A DNA stretch of 47,157 nucleotides from positions 1-47,157 of the forward strand of contig JBASFN010000185.1 in the NCBI GenBank assembly GCA_049653045.1, in the 5' to 3' direction. Both the position numbers and the translations under genes were made by a program. Under the pieces are notes generated by a model that made no database searches, had not been told where the DNA came from, and worked only from the letters and a program-made list of their open reading frames with translations. Shown here piece after piece: positions 15,692 to 22,851 of the stretch (position 1 is its first letter; every line of letters begins with the position of its first letter). The DNA comes from UBA7657 sp049653045. Lineage in GTDB: Bacteria > Pseudomonadota > Alphaproteobacteria > Micavibrionales > Micavibrionaceae.

Positions 15692-16714
15692 ATGACAGCA
15701 TTAAAAACAAAACCACAAACATCCATCACCACCCCTCCCGAATGGGCGGCGCATAAGGTTATGTGGGTGGGATTTCCGTCTGACCCGGAACTTTGGCTGG
15801 AAGACCTCGCCCCCGCGCAGGAGGAAGCCGCCGCCATGGCCAACCTGATTGCGGAGGGGGAACTTGTGCGCGTTCTGGCTTGCGGTGATGCCGCCGTTGC
15901 CAGCGCAAAAAAGCTGCTCGGGAAAAACACCGAAGTCATTCCTGCCGAGTTCGGCGATATCTGGCTGCGCGATACGGGGCCGATCTGGGCGGCGAATGCA
16001 GAGGGGCCTGTGGCGCTTCGTTTCCGCGTGAATGGTTGGGGCGGGAAGTACGATTTCCCGGCGGACCGCGTGATTGGCGATTTCGTGGCCAAAAAATCGG
16101 GGACGCCGATTAAATCGTTTGACCTCGTGCTTGAGGGCGGATCGCTGGAGAATGACGGTGAAGGCACGATTATGACGACACGGGAATGTTTGCTCAACCC
16201 CAACCGCAACCCCGGCCTTAATCAAACGCAAATCGAGGCAATTTTGAAGGAAGCGTTCGGCGCTGGAAAGATCCTCTGGCTGGAGGATGGATTGCTCAAC
16301 GATCACACTGACGGGCATATCGACAATATCGCCCGTTTTGTCGCGCCCGGAAAAGTTCTCTGCCAGTCGCCCGCAGGTAAAGACGATCCCAATACGGACG
16401 TTCTCAATAAAATCGCAGCGGACTTAGAGAAAATGACGGATGCGCGGGGGCGTAAGTTGACCGTGATCCGCGCCCCCTCCCCCGGTCTTGTGATGGGGTT
16501 TGAGGACGAGCCTTTGGCCGCAAGCCATATGAATTTTATCATCGGCAATAAAACCATCGCCGTGCCCACCTATGGCACGGACAGCGCCGATGCGGCGGTT
16601 GCAGTGATCCAGAAAATCTATCCAAACCATAAGGTTGTCGGCCTGCCCTCTTATTCCATCCTTGCCAATGGCGGCGGATCGTTTCACTGCATGACGCAAC
16701 AGGAGCCGCTTTAA
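15692..16714 (+). CDS. aguA: Agmatine deiminase
   Basis: This 340-residue enzyme of the guanidino-group-modifying superfamily hydrolyses agmatine to N-carbamoylputrescine and ammonia. Signatures include HKVMWVGFPSD near the start, FGDIWLRDTGPIW with the catalytic Asp region, NGWGGKYDFPAD, LEGGSLENDGEGT, NDHTDGHIDNIARF with the catalytic His, and the nucleophile C333 in GGGSFHCMTQQEP. Its last base overlaps the aguB start (TAATG). With the next gene it turns agmatine into putrescine. Confidence 0.95.
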   Translation: MTALKTKPQTSITTPPEWAAHKVMWVGFPSDPELWLEDLAPAQEEAAAMANLIAEGELVRVLACGDAAVASAKKLLGKNTEVIPAEFGDIWLRDTGPIWAANAEGPVALRFRVNGWGGKYDFPADRVIGDFVAKKSGTPIKSFDLVLEGGSLENDGEGTIMTTRECLLNPNRNPGLNQTQIEAILKEAFGAGKILWLEDGLLNDHTDGHIDNIARFVAPGKVLCQSPAGKDDPNTDVLNKIAADLEKMTDARGRKLTVIRAPSPGLVMGFEDEPLAASHMNFIIGNKTIAVPTYGTDSADAAVAVIQKIYPNHKVVGLPSYSILANGGGSFHCMTQQEPL

Positions 16715-17583
16715 TGTCCCGCACCGTTACCGTCGCCGCGATCCAAACCTCCTACGGCCTAGACATGCGCGCAAATATTGAAAAGACCGCCAAATATGTG
16801 CGCGAGGCGGCGAAACGGGGGGCGCAGATTATTCTCCCCTCCGAACTCTTCCAGAATATTTATTTCTGCACGTCACAAGACCCTAGCTGGTTTGCGGAGG
16901 CGTTTCCTGTTTCCGAGCACCCATGCGTCATCTCCATGCAAAAGCTGGCGAAAGAACTCGGCGTCGTCATTCCGGTTTCCATTTTTGAAAAGGCAGGCCC
17001 CCATTATTACAACAGCGTGGCCATCGTCGATCACACGGGCGCGATCATGGGCGTCTACCGCAAGACCCACATCCCGGACGGGCCGGGTTACAGCGAGAAA
17101 TATTATTTCCGCCCCGGCGATTTGGGGTTCAAGGTCTGGGATACGAAATTTGGCAAAATCGGTGTCGGCATCTGTTGGGACCAGTGGTATCCGGAGGTAG
17201 CACGGGCGATGGTTTTACAGGGCGCGGAAATCCTGTTCTATCCCACCGCCATCGGGTTCGAGCCGTCCACGCCCGATCTCGACACGTCCCGCCCGTGGCA
17301 GCGCGCTATGCAGGGGCACGCCGTTTCCAACTATATCCCTGTCGTTGCGGCCAACCGCATCGGGCTGGAGAAAAACCCGGCGGACGGCGGACAGCAAGGC
17401 TATTACGGTTCCTCCTTCATCGCCGACCCGTCCGGAACGCTCGTGCAGGAGGCCAACCGAGATCAGGACGCCGTGCTCGTCCATACGTTCGACCTTGATG
17501 CCATTGCAGCAGAACGCCCTATGTGGGGATTTTTCCGCGACCGCCGCACCGACCTGTACGGCTCCTTGGTCATTCCCACATAA
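16714..17583 (+). CDS. aguB: N-carbamoylputrescine amidase
   Basis: This 289-residue nitrilase-superfamily enzyme cleaves N-carbamoylputrescine to putrescine, CO2 and ammonia. The catalytic triad is visible as E44 in PSELFQ, K117 in YRKTHIPDGPGY and C154 in GICWDQWYPE. The segment GPGYSEKYYFRPGD and the C-terminal WGFFRDRRTDLYG are typical of the plant and bacterial AguB group. It overlaps aguA by one base. Its stop codon lies inside an AAATTTCT sequence (17582-17589) that recurs in the operator-like region just downstream. Confidence 0.95.
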   Translation: MSRTVTVAAIQTSYGLDMRANIEKTAKYVREAAKRGAQIILPSELFQNIYFCTSQDPSWFAEAFPVSEHPCVISMQKLAKELGVVIPVSIFEKAGPHYYNSVAIVDHTGAIMGVYRKTHIPDGPGYSEKYYFRPGDLGFKVWDTKFGKIGVGICWDQWYPEVARAMVLQGAEILFYPTAIGFEPSTPDLDTSRPWQRAMQGHAVSNYIPVVAANRIGLEKNPADGGQQGYYGSSFIADPSGTLVQEANRDQDAVLVHTFDLDAIAAERPMWGFFRDRRTDLYGSLVIPT

Positions 17584-17608
17584 ATTTCTAATTAAACTCA
17601 TGGTTGCC

Positions 17609-17633
17609 ATTTATTTCCTAAAAGGAAATAAAT
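17609..17633. promoter_or_regulatory. Operator-like palindrome 1 upstream of S24 repressor
   Basis: ATTTATTTCC and GGAAATAAAT form a perfect 10-bp dyad around TAAAA. It lies 60-85 bases before the repressor ATG and is centred about 29 bases from the second dyad. The shared core is TTTCY-N5-RGAAA, the symmetry expected for a dimeric XRE repressor. Confidence 0.55.
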
Positions 17634-17639
17634 GATACA

Positions 17640-17660
17640 AAATTTCTGTTTTAGAAATTT
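17640..17660. promoter_or_regulatory. Operator-like palindrome 2 upstream of S24 repressor
   Basis: AAATTTCT and AGAAATTT form an 8-bp perfect dyad around GTTTT. It runs up to the expected -35 position of the predicted repressor promoter, so protein bound here could block transcription. Its half-site AAATTTCT also occurs at 17582-17589 and at 12902-12909 in the polyamine promoter region. Confidence 0.55.
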
Positions 17661-17675
17661 TTTTCTATTTTAAGC

Positions 17676-17686
17676 TGTGACATAAT
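17676..17686 (+). promoter_or_regulatory. Putative -10 region for a leaderless repressor transcript
   Basis: TGTGACATAAT contains the -10-like CATAAT (17681-17686). Seven bases further on is the ATG at 17693, and no Shine-Dalgarno precedes it. Transcription would therefore start at or next to the start codon, giving a leaderless mRNA as for some phage repressors. Confidence 0.4.
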
Positions 17687-17692
17687 ATCTTT

Positions 17693-18277
17693 ATGGATTC
17701 TCAATGGCTTAAGATGCAGTTTCAATTCAACCCGGGCAAGACCAAGGCTGAACTGGCAACTGCCCTTGGGCTGGAGCCGCCCGCCGTCAGTAAAATCCTC
17801 AATGGAACACGCCAGATCAAGGCACAGGAATATTTCCTGATGCGAAAATTCTTTGGCCTGCCTGTCGATGGTGAGTCTGCAACCTCCTCGCATTTGAAAG
17901 TCAGACGCAATGAAACATCTAATCCTTCCTCATTCGAAGATCGAGACTCAACTGAATGGATGACCTCGGAATCACTGGTCTGCAGTGAGACCGAAAAAAC
18001 TCGCGCTTTTCAGGTCAATGAAAATTGTATGCGTCCGCACTATTGCCGGGGCGACCGGGTTTTGGTTGACCTCACCGACCGAAAACCAAATCCTCCAGGC
18101 ATTTTTATGGTGTCTGACGGTTTTGGGAATATGCTGCGCCATTGCGAATACACACCCAAATCCGCCATGACCAAAATAAAAATCTCTGCGCCCGCGCCGG
18201 GGTTCCAACCACAAGTCCTGAATGTAACTGATTTTCTTATTTTAGGCCGCGTGATCGCCAAACTGCAGATGGTTTAG
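17693..18277 (+). CDS. XRE-family repressor with S24/LexA-like C-terminal domain, cleavage site altered
   Basis: This 194-residue protein has an N-terminal helix-turn-helix (about 17-45, KAELATALGLEPPAVSKILNG) and a LexA/CI-like dimerisation domain from about 95. In active S24 proteins the nucleophile is a Ser in a GDSM-like motif and the base a Lys. Here the motif reads NENCMRPHYCRGDRVLVD, with C112 in the Ser position. The strand GNMLRHCEY has R149 where the Lys is expected, so self-cleavage is probably lost. It follows aguB by 109 bases and is preceded by two operator-like dyads, so it likely represses itself and perhaps nearby genes. Its end overlaps convergent cysQ by 4 bases. Confidence 0.82.
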   Translation: MDSQWLKMQFQFNPGKTKAELATALGLEPPAVSKILNGTRQIKAQEYFLMRKFFGLPVDGESATSSHLKVRRNETSNPSSFEDRDSTEWMTSESLVCSETEKTRAFQVNENCMRPHYCRGDRVLVDLTDRKPNPPGIFMVSDGFGNMLRHCEYTPKSAMTKIKISAPAPGFQPQVLNVTDFLILGRVIAKLQMV

Positions 18278-19107
18278 GCTTCTTCGCCCATGTCCCGCCA
18301 CTCAAAAGCAGAAGCTACAAAATGCGGGTTAATGAATTTTTTTCCCACGCCACCATAGCTGAGAGGTTCTCCTTCGAGGTTAGTTAAAATTCCTCCCGCT
18401 GCCCGTAACACCGCCTCGCCCGCCGCCGTGTCCCATTCGCAGGTCGTTCCCAAGCGCGGGTGCATATCGGCCTTTCCTTCCGCGACAAGGCAAAGCTTGA
18501 TCGAACTGGCACGCTTCAGGATTTTTTCGACTTTAAATGCCTGAAGAAATTTATCCATACGCGTGTCATCGGCGTTGTAAAAACTCGACATCACCGTCAG
18601 CCCTGCGGCTGGTGTTTTTCGGACAGTGATGGATTTATCCTTGCCGGTGTCCTCGCTCCAGCGCACCGCGGTTCCTTCGCCGTGGCCAGCATAGAGAACG
18701 CCCAGCGCGGGGGCATAGACCACGCCAAGGACAGGAACGCCCTTGCAGATCAAACCTATATTGACCGTATAATTTTTTCCGCCCGCGATAAATTCCCGCG
18801 TTGCGTCCAATGGATCGACCAGCCAAAAATAATCATGCTGCGACAAATCCGGGATGTTTCCGGCGTCGGCGGATTCTTCAGCGATCACCGGGATTTCTGG
18901 GATAATGTCTTTCAGAGCTGCGACGATGAAGTCTTCTGCGGCTCGATCAGCTTCGGTGACGGGCGAGCCATTGCTTTTACGCTCAACCTGTTCAGGCCGA
19001 ACCATCTCAAAATAATCAAGTGTGATGCGTCCGGCATCAATAGCCACGCGCCGCACCATGTTGCACAATGCGCCGGGATGGGCGAGGAGTTTTTCAGCTG
19101 AGGACAT
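18274..19107 (-). CDS. cysQ: 3'(2'),5'-bisphosphate nucleotidase (CysQ family)
   Basis: This 277-residue Mg-dependent phosphatase of the inositol-monophosphatase superfamily would hydrolyse 3'-phosphoadenosine 5'-phosphate left by sulfate assimilation or transfer. Metal-binding acids are visible in VIAEESAD (E77-E78) and WLVDPLDATREF (D98, D101), a CysQ-specific form of the usual DPLDGT motif. TCEWDTAAGEAVLRAAGG holds the third metal Asp. The N-terminus SPVTEADRAAE is also typical. It is preceded by ugd with an 8-base gap, so the two are probably co-transcribed. Confidence 0.92.
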   Translation of the reverse strand: MSSAEKLLAHPGALCNMVRRVAIDAGRITLDYFEMVRPEQVERKSNGSPVTEADRAAEDFIVAALKDIIPEIPVIAEESADAGNIPDLSQHDYFWLVDPLDATREFIAGGKNYTVNIGLICKGVPVLGVVYAPALGVLYAGHGEGTAVRWSEDTGKDKSITVRKTPAAGLTVMSSFYNADDTRMDKFLQAFKVEKILKRASSIKLCLVAEGKADMHPRLGTTCEWDTAAGEAVLRAAGGILTNLEGEPLSYGGVGKKFINPHFVASAFEWRDMGEEA

Positions 19108-19115
19108 AAACCCTT

Positions 19116-20462
19116 TTACCTTGCCTTCCGCGCCGCCGCAACAGGGGCGGGCAGGATTGCGGGGCGGCCAACAGATACATAATGAAACCCGGCCTCGCGC
19201 ATGTCCTTAACCTTGTAAATATTCCGCAGGTCGATGATACGCTTTGCTTTCATGGTTTCAGCGAGGCGGTCAAGATCAAGGGCGCGAAATTCGTTCCACT
19301 CCGTCAGGATCACCAGCGCGTCTGCGCCTTCCGCCACCTCGTAGGAATCCTTGCACCATTGGATGTCGTCCAGATGTTTTGCGGCCTCTTCCATTGCCGC
19401 CGGGTCGAAGGCGGCTATTTTCGCGCCCTCCTCCTGCAACAAGGGAATAATCGCAAGACTTGGCGCGTCGCGCACGTCATCGGTGTTGGGCTTGAACGAT
19501 ACGCCGAGAATGCCGATTCTTAATCCTTCGAGGTTGTCGCCGCAGGCTTCGATCACGCGGTTCGCCATGCTGCGCTGGCGTTCGGCGTTGACCCAAACGA
19601 CCGTCTCGACGATGTTTTGGGGTGCACCGTATTTCTGGCCGATCTGCGTTAAGGCCAGCGTGTCCTTAGGAAAGCATGATCCTCCGTAACCGGGGCCGGC
19701 GTGCAGGAATTTCTTACCGATGCGTCCATCCAAACCGATGCCTTTTGCGACCTCTTGAACATTCGCGCCCGTCAGTTCGCACAAATTGGCGATCTCGTTG
19801 ATGAAGGTGATCTTCGTCGCCAGAAACGCGTTGGCCGCATATTTGATGATCTCCGCCGTTTCGGGCGTGGTGACTACCATCGGTGTTTCGTTAAGGTATA
19901 GAGGGCGGTACAACTCGCGCATCATCTCTACGGCGCGTTCGGATTCCGTTCCGATCACCACGCGGTCGGGACGCATAAAATCGTTGATCGCCGCGCCTTC
20001 ACGCAGGAATTCCGGGTTGGAGCACACATCAAAATCGGCTTTTGGGTTTTCGGCGCGGATGATTTTTTCCACTTCCCGCGCCGTGCCGACCGGAACCGTC
20101 GATTTGGTGACGATTAGGGTATAGCCCTCCAGCGCCCCCGCAATCTCTTTTGCTGCGGCATAGACATAGGACATATCCGCGTGGCCGTCGTCGTGGCGGG
20201 CGGGTGTGCCGACGGCGATAAAGACCGCGTCCGCATCCTTAACCGCCTCTTTCAGGTCGGTTGTAAAGGACAGGCGTCCTGCCTTAACCTGTTTTTCGAC
20301 CAAATCTTCGAGGCCGGGTTCGTAAATCGGGATTTCCCCCTTTTTCAGACGATCGATCTTGCCCTTGTCCTTATCGACACAGGTCACATCAATCCCGAAT
20401 TCGGCAAAGCACGTCCCGGATACAAGCCCTACATATCCCGTACCGACCATTCCTATCCGCAT
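19116..20462 (-). CDS. ugd: UDP-glucose 6-dehydrogenase
   Basis: This 448-residue enzyme oxidises UDP-glucose to UDP-glucuronate with two NAD. It has GTGYVGLVSGTCFA at 7-20 (NAD site), VGTPARHDDGHADMSYV, TKSTVPVGTA, SNPEFLREGAA, and the catalytic C263 in GPGYGGSCFPKDT. The C-terminal GILGVSFKPNTDDVRDAPS completes the family pattern. AAGAGGG lies just before the ATG. Its product is the substrate of the UDP-glucuronate 4-epimerase at 8292-9296, which ties it to the polysaccharide locus. Confidence 0.97.
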   Translation of the reverse strand: MRIGMVGTGYVGLVSGTCFAEFGIDVTCVDKDKGKIDRLKKGEIPIYEPGLEDLVEKQVKAGRLSFTTDLKEAVKDADAVFIAVGTPARHDDGHADMSYVYAAAKEIAGALEGYTLIVTKSTVPVGTAREVEKIIRAENPKADFDVCSNPEFLREGAAINDFMRPDRVVIGTESERAVEMMRELYRPLYLNETPMVVTTPETAEIIKYAANAFLATKITFINEIANLCELTGANVQEVAKGIGLDGRIGKKFLHAGPGYGGSCFPKDTLALTQIGQKYGAPQNIVETVVWVNAERQRSMANRVIEACGDNLEGLRIGILGVSFKPNTDDVRDAPSLAIIPLLQEEGAKIAAFDPAAMEEAAKHLDDIQWCKDSYEVAEGADALVILTEWNEFRALDLDRLAETMKAKRIIDLRNIYKVKDMREAGFHYVSVGRPAILPAPVAAARKAR

Positions 20463-20652
20463 GGAAAAACCCTCTTAATTCATTGAAATTTGGCCTAAAA
20501 CTAGACGATTTCATGGGGGTAAGGAAGCATTTTATTCAACCTTCCCTTAACGAAATGTCCTGTATGATGGAAAAGAGCCAAGGGCGTTGCCATGGCCGGG
20601 TTGTTTCGCATACACTTCCTGCACTGTAAACACACTTACCCAGAGGTTCACG
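20463..20652. other. Divergent intergenic region between ugd and SapC-like gene
   Basis: This 190-base region must hold promoters for both divergent genes. A weak candidate on the plus strand is TTGTTT near 20600 with a TGTAAA-like box 18 bases on. No strong palindrome or riboswitch was recognised. Confidence 0.3.
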
Positions 20653-21465
20653 ATGGCTAAAAACGATGCCAAATCTGATGTAAAATCAAAAGAAAACGGA
20701 GCCGGCACATCGGCTCAGAAGCAATCGGGCGCGATGCCGATCTTTTACAAAAATCCGCTTCCCTTGGATGCCAAGGCGCACGCGCATATGTCTCTTCGCA
20801 AGAATTTCGGTTTTGGCTTTACCAAGGATACCAACGCCATTCCAATTAACCTGATCGAGATGCCGCAAATTTGCCATTCGTACCCGATCGCATTCGGGCC
20901 AGACGAGAATGCCACGCCGGTTGCCGTTTTGGGTCTGCGCGACAATGAAAATCTCTTTTATGACGCCAAAACCGGACTGTGGGAAGAAGCAACCTATATC
21001 CCCGCCTATATCCGCCGCTATCCATTTATCCTGTCCGAGATGCCGGGGAACGATCAATTGGCGCTGTGCATCGATGCCGACGACTCGATTATCGAGAAGG
21101 GCGATTCCCAACCGTTCTTTGGTGCCGACGGCAAACCTTCGGCACTTTGCAGCAACGCGCTTGAATTCTGCAAGTCCTACCATGCGGCGGCGAAACAGAC
21201 TCAGGCCTTTGGAAAAATGCTCGCGCAGAGCGGCCTCCTTGTGCAGCGTGAAGCACAGATCACCGTTGCCGGGAACAAGCGCATCAAGTTTTCGGGTTTC
21301 CGCATCATCGACGAACAGAAGCTTGCAAAGATGGATGACAAGACATTCCTTGAATGGCGCACACGCGGCTGGTTGCCCTATCTTTACGCCCATCTGTTCT
21401 CCGGAGCACAGTGGCAACGCCTCACTTGGCTGCTGAACCAGAGGCTGGAGAAAGAAGCGGCGTAA
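20653..21465 (+). CDS. SapC family protein
   Basis: This 270-residue protein belongs to the SapC family. After a polar, low-complexity N-terminus (MAKNDAKSDVKSK) it has PIFYKNPLPLDAKAHAHMSL, then INLIEMPQICHSYPIAFGPD, TGLWEEATYIPAYIRRYPF and FLEWRTRGWLPYLYAHLFS, all usual blocks. The biochemical role of SapC is not established; the name comes from an S-layer locus. The ATG at 20653 has AGAGG 6 bases upstream; the frame is open from 20587 but without a ribosome site there. No signal peptide is seen, so it is probably cytoplasmic. It precedes a coiled-coil HTH gene on the same strand. Confidence 0.85.
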   Translation: MAKNDAKSDVKSKENGAGTSAQKQSGAMPIFYKNPLPLDAKAHAHMSLRKNFGFGFTKDTNAIPINLIEMPQICHSYPIAFGPDENATPVAVLGLRDNENLFYDAKTGLWEEATYIPAYIRRYPFILSEMPGNDQLALCIDADDSIIEKGDSQPFFGADGKPSALCSNALEFCKSYHAAAKQTQAFGKMLAQSGLLVQREAQITVAGNKRIKFSGFRIIDEQKLAKMDDKTFLEWRTRGWLPYLYAHLFSGAQWQRLTWLLNQRLEKEAA

Positions 21466-21577
21466 ATAACCCTTATTTTACCGTTAGTTGTATGGAGCTG
21501 GAATAGATTCTTGATTCTAGCCCTCAACTTGTGATACCTGTGACGCTTCGATCAGCAACAGAACCCGAGGTCACACA

Positions 21578-22183
21578 ATGGCAAAAGTAGGCGCACAGCG
21601 CGCTGCCGAGCTTACAGGCAGGTCTAAGTCCACCATCCAGCGTGCCATGAATAACGGCAAGCTTTCCTATGAAGTCGATCCGAATGGTCGCCGTATCGTA
21701 GATGTGTCCGAACTTGACCGCGCTTTTGGCCTTTTGCAGGAAGACGGATCGACCGGAAACGCCTCGGTGGAACAAGAGCTTGAAAAAGCCTCGTCCATGC
21801 TTGAGATGGAACGCCTCAAAATGCGTATCCGCATGCTAGAAGAGCAGTTTGAAATGGCGCAGGATCAAATCGCCGACCTCAAAGACCAGCGCGACCTGTG
21901 GCAGAAACAAGCCTCGCAGGTTCTTATCACCAGCCAGTTCAGTCAGAAACAGGCCGAAGATCTCAAGGCCGAATTGAAAGAGCGCGAGCGCAGAGCCAAG
22001 GAACGCCGCGATATGATGGAAAAGCAGATGCAGGAAAAACAGGCTCAGCAGGCGCAGCAAAAAATGCAAAAACTCAAGCCTGCTGGCAATGAAAATGACC
22101 AAAAGCCTGAGGCCGAAGACGCTGCGGATGATAATTCCCGGTTTAAAGGCCTGTGGAAGCGCGTTAAACAGGCGGCCTCCTAG
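21578..22183 (+). CDS. HTH DNA-binding protein with long coiled coil (plasmid-accessory-like)
   Basis: This 201-residue protein starts with AAELTGRSKSTIQRAMNNGKLSYEV, a MerR/excisionase-like helix-turn-helix followed by the wing GRRIVDVSELDRAFG. Such N-termini are typical of small DNA-binding proteins encoded next to plasmid replication genes. From about residue 65 to 165 it is a charged, heptad-rich coiled coil (EQELEKASSMLEMERLKMRI and onward), and the C-terminus is polar with a basic end (RFKGLWKRVKQAAS). The start follows GAGGTCACACA. The role is unknown; a nucleoid, partition or regulatory function is possible. Confidence 0.75.
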   Translation: MAKVGAQRAAELTGRSKSTIQRAMNNGKLSYEVDPNGRRIVDVSELDRAFGLLQEDGSTGNASVEQELEKASSMLEMERLKMRIRMLEEQFEMAQDQIADLKDQRDLWQKQASQVLITSQFSQKQAEDLKAELKERERRAKERRDMMEKQMQEKQAQQAQQKMQKLKPAGNENDQKPEAEDAADDNSRFKGLWKRVKQAAS

Positions 22184-22213
22184 TTCACTTTTACCCTTTT
22201 AAAATGCTATAAT
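22184..22213 (+). promoter_or_regulatory. Strong sigma-70 promoter, leaderless transcript predicted
   Basis: TTCACT (22184-22189), an 18-base spacer ending in TGC, and a perfect TATAAT (22208-22213) form an extended -10 promoter. The expected start of transcription (about 22220) coincides with the ATG at 22219, and no Shine-Dalgarno precedes that ATG. Confidence 0.6.
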
Positions 22214-22218
22214 GGGGC

Positions 22219-22851
22219 ATGGTTTTGAAGAACATCCCCCTTAGCGCCCTGATTCTGGCTTTTATTTTCCTTGTGCTTGGCGCGTTTTCCGCCCTTGCCG
22301 AGGAGGCCGTGGCCACAGAAACGACCGCACCGCCACCAACTCAGGAACTTCAATCCGTCCTTGGAAATTCTCCGGCGCAGCAAAAAAATGTTGCGCCCAA
22401 TCCCTACCCCGACATCCCCGATGAATATATCCAAGAAGCGCAAAAATTCTTTACCAAGTGCGAAAATACCGCGGGGATGTATCAATATTACGATTGCAAA
22501 TGCCTGTCTCTGAAATATCTCGACAAACGCATTGAGAAAGGGCCGGATGCGCAGACACAGAATATTGCACTGGCCATCAGCCACGAGTGCCCCGATGCGA
22601 CAATCGCCGCTGGTTACGAGTACCAAAAATGCCTTGAACATCAAACGCTGATGCCCAAGGACATCACACCGGAAAAATATTGCACCTGCTACGCCAACAC
22701 CTATGCCAAACTCTATGAGAGCAGCAAAGCGTCGCCGGGATCCAAGACCTTCGTTCCTTTAAGGGCGCGTGCCTATATCACCTGTCAGGATGAACATCTG
22801 GCGCAAAAACTTTATCCAACCAAGATCGTTGCGCCGTCAAAACTCCCCTGA
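22219..22851 (+). CDS. Secreted cysteine-rich protein of unknown function
   Basis: This 210-residue protein has a clear signal peptide: KN, then a hydrophobic core LSALILAFIFLVLGAFSALA, with cleavage likely after SALA. The mature part begins with an acidic, Pro/Thr-rich linker (EEAVATETTAPPPTQ). The rest has eight cysteines, including CKC and CTC pairs, so four disulfides are possible in the periplasm. The pattern KCENTAGMYQYYDCKC then YEYQKCLEH then YCTCYANTY suggests an alpha-helical disulfide-rich domain. I do not recognise the family. The 3' end overlaps the convergent acyl-CoA dehydrogenase by 15 bases. Confidence 0.75.
   Translation: MVLKNIPLSALILAFIFLVLGAFSALAEEAVATETTAPPPTQELQSVLGNSPAQQKNVAPNPYPDIPDEYIQEAQKFFTKCENTAGMYQYYDCKCLSLKYLDKRIEKGPDAQTQNIALAISHECPDATIAAGYEYQKCLEHQTLMPKDITPEKYCTCYANTYAKLYESSKASPGSKTFVPLRARAYITCQDEHLAQKLYPTKIVAPSKLP

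Noticed and set aside
18460..19101. Plus-strand open frame of 213 codons
   Set aside because: Antisense to cysQ, whose metal-binding motifs are clear.
20587..20652. Upstream start for the SapC gene adding 22 residues
   Set aside because: The extension has no ribosome site, while the ATG at 20653 has AGAGG at a good distance.
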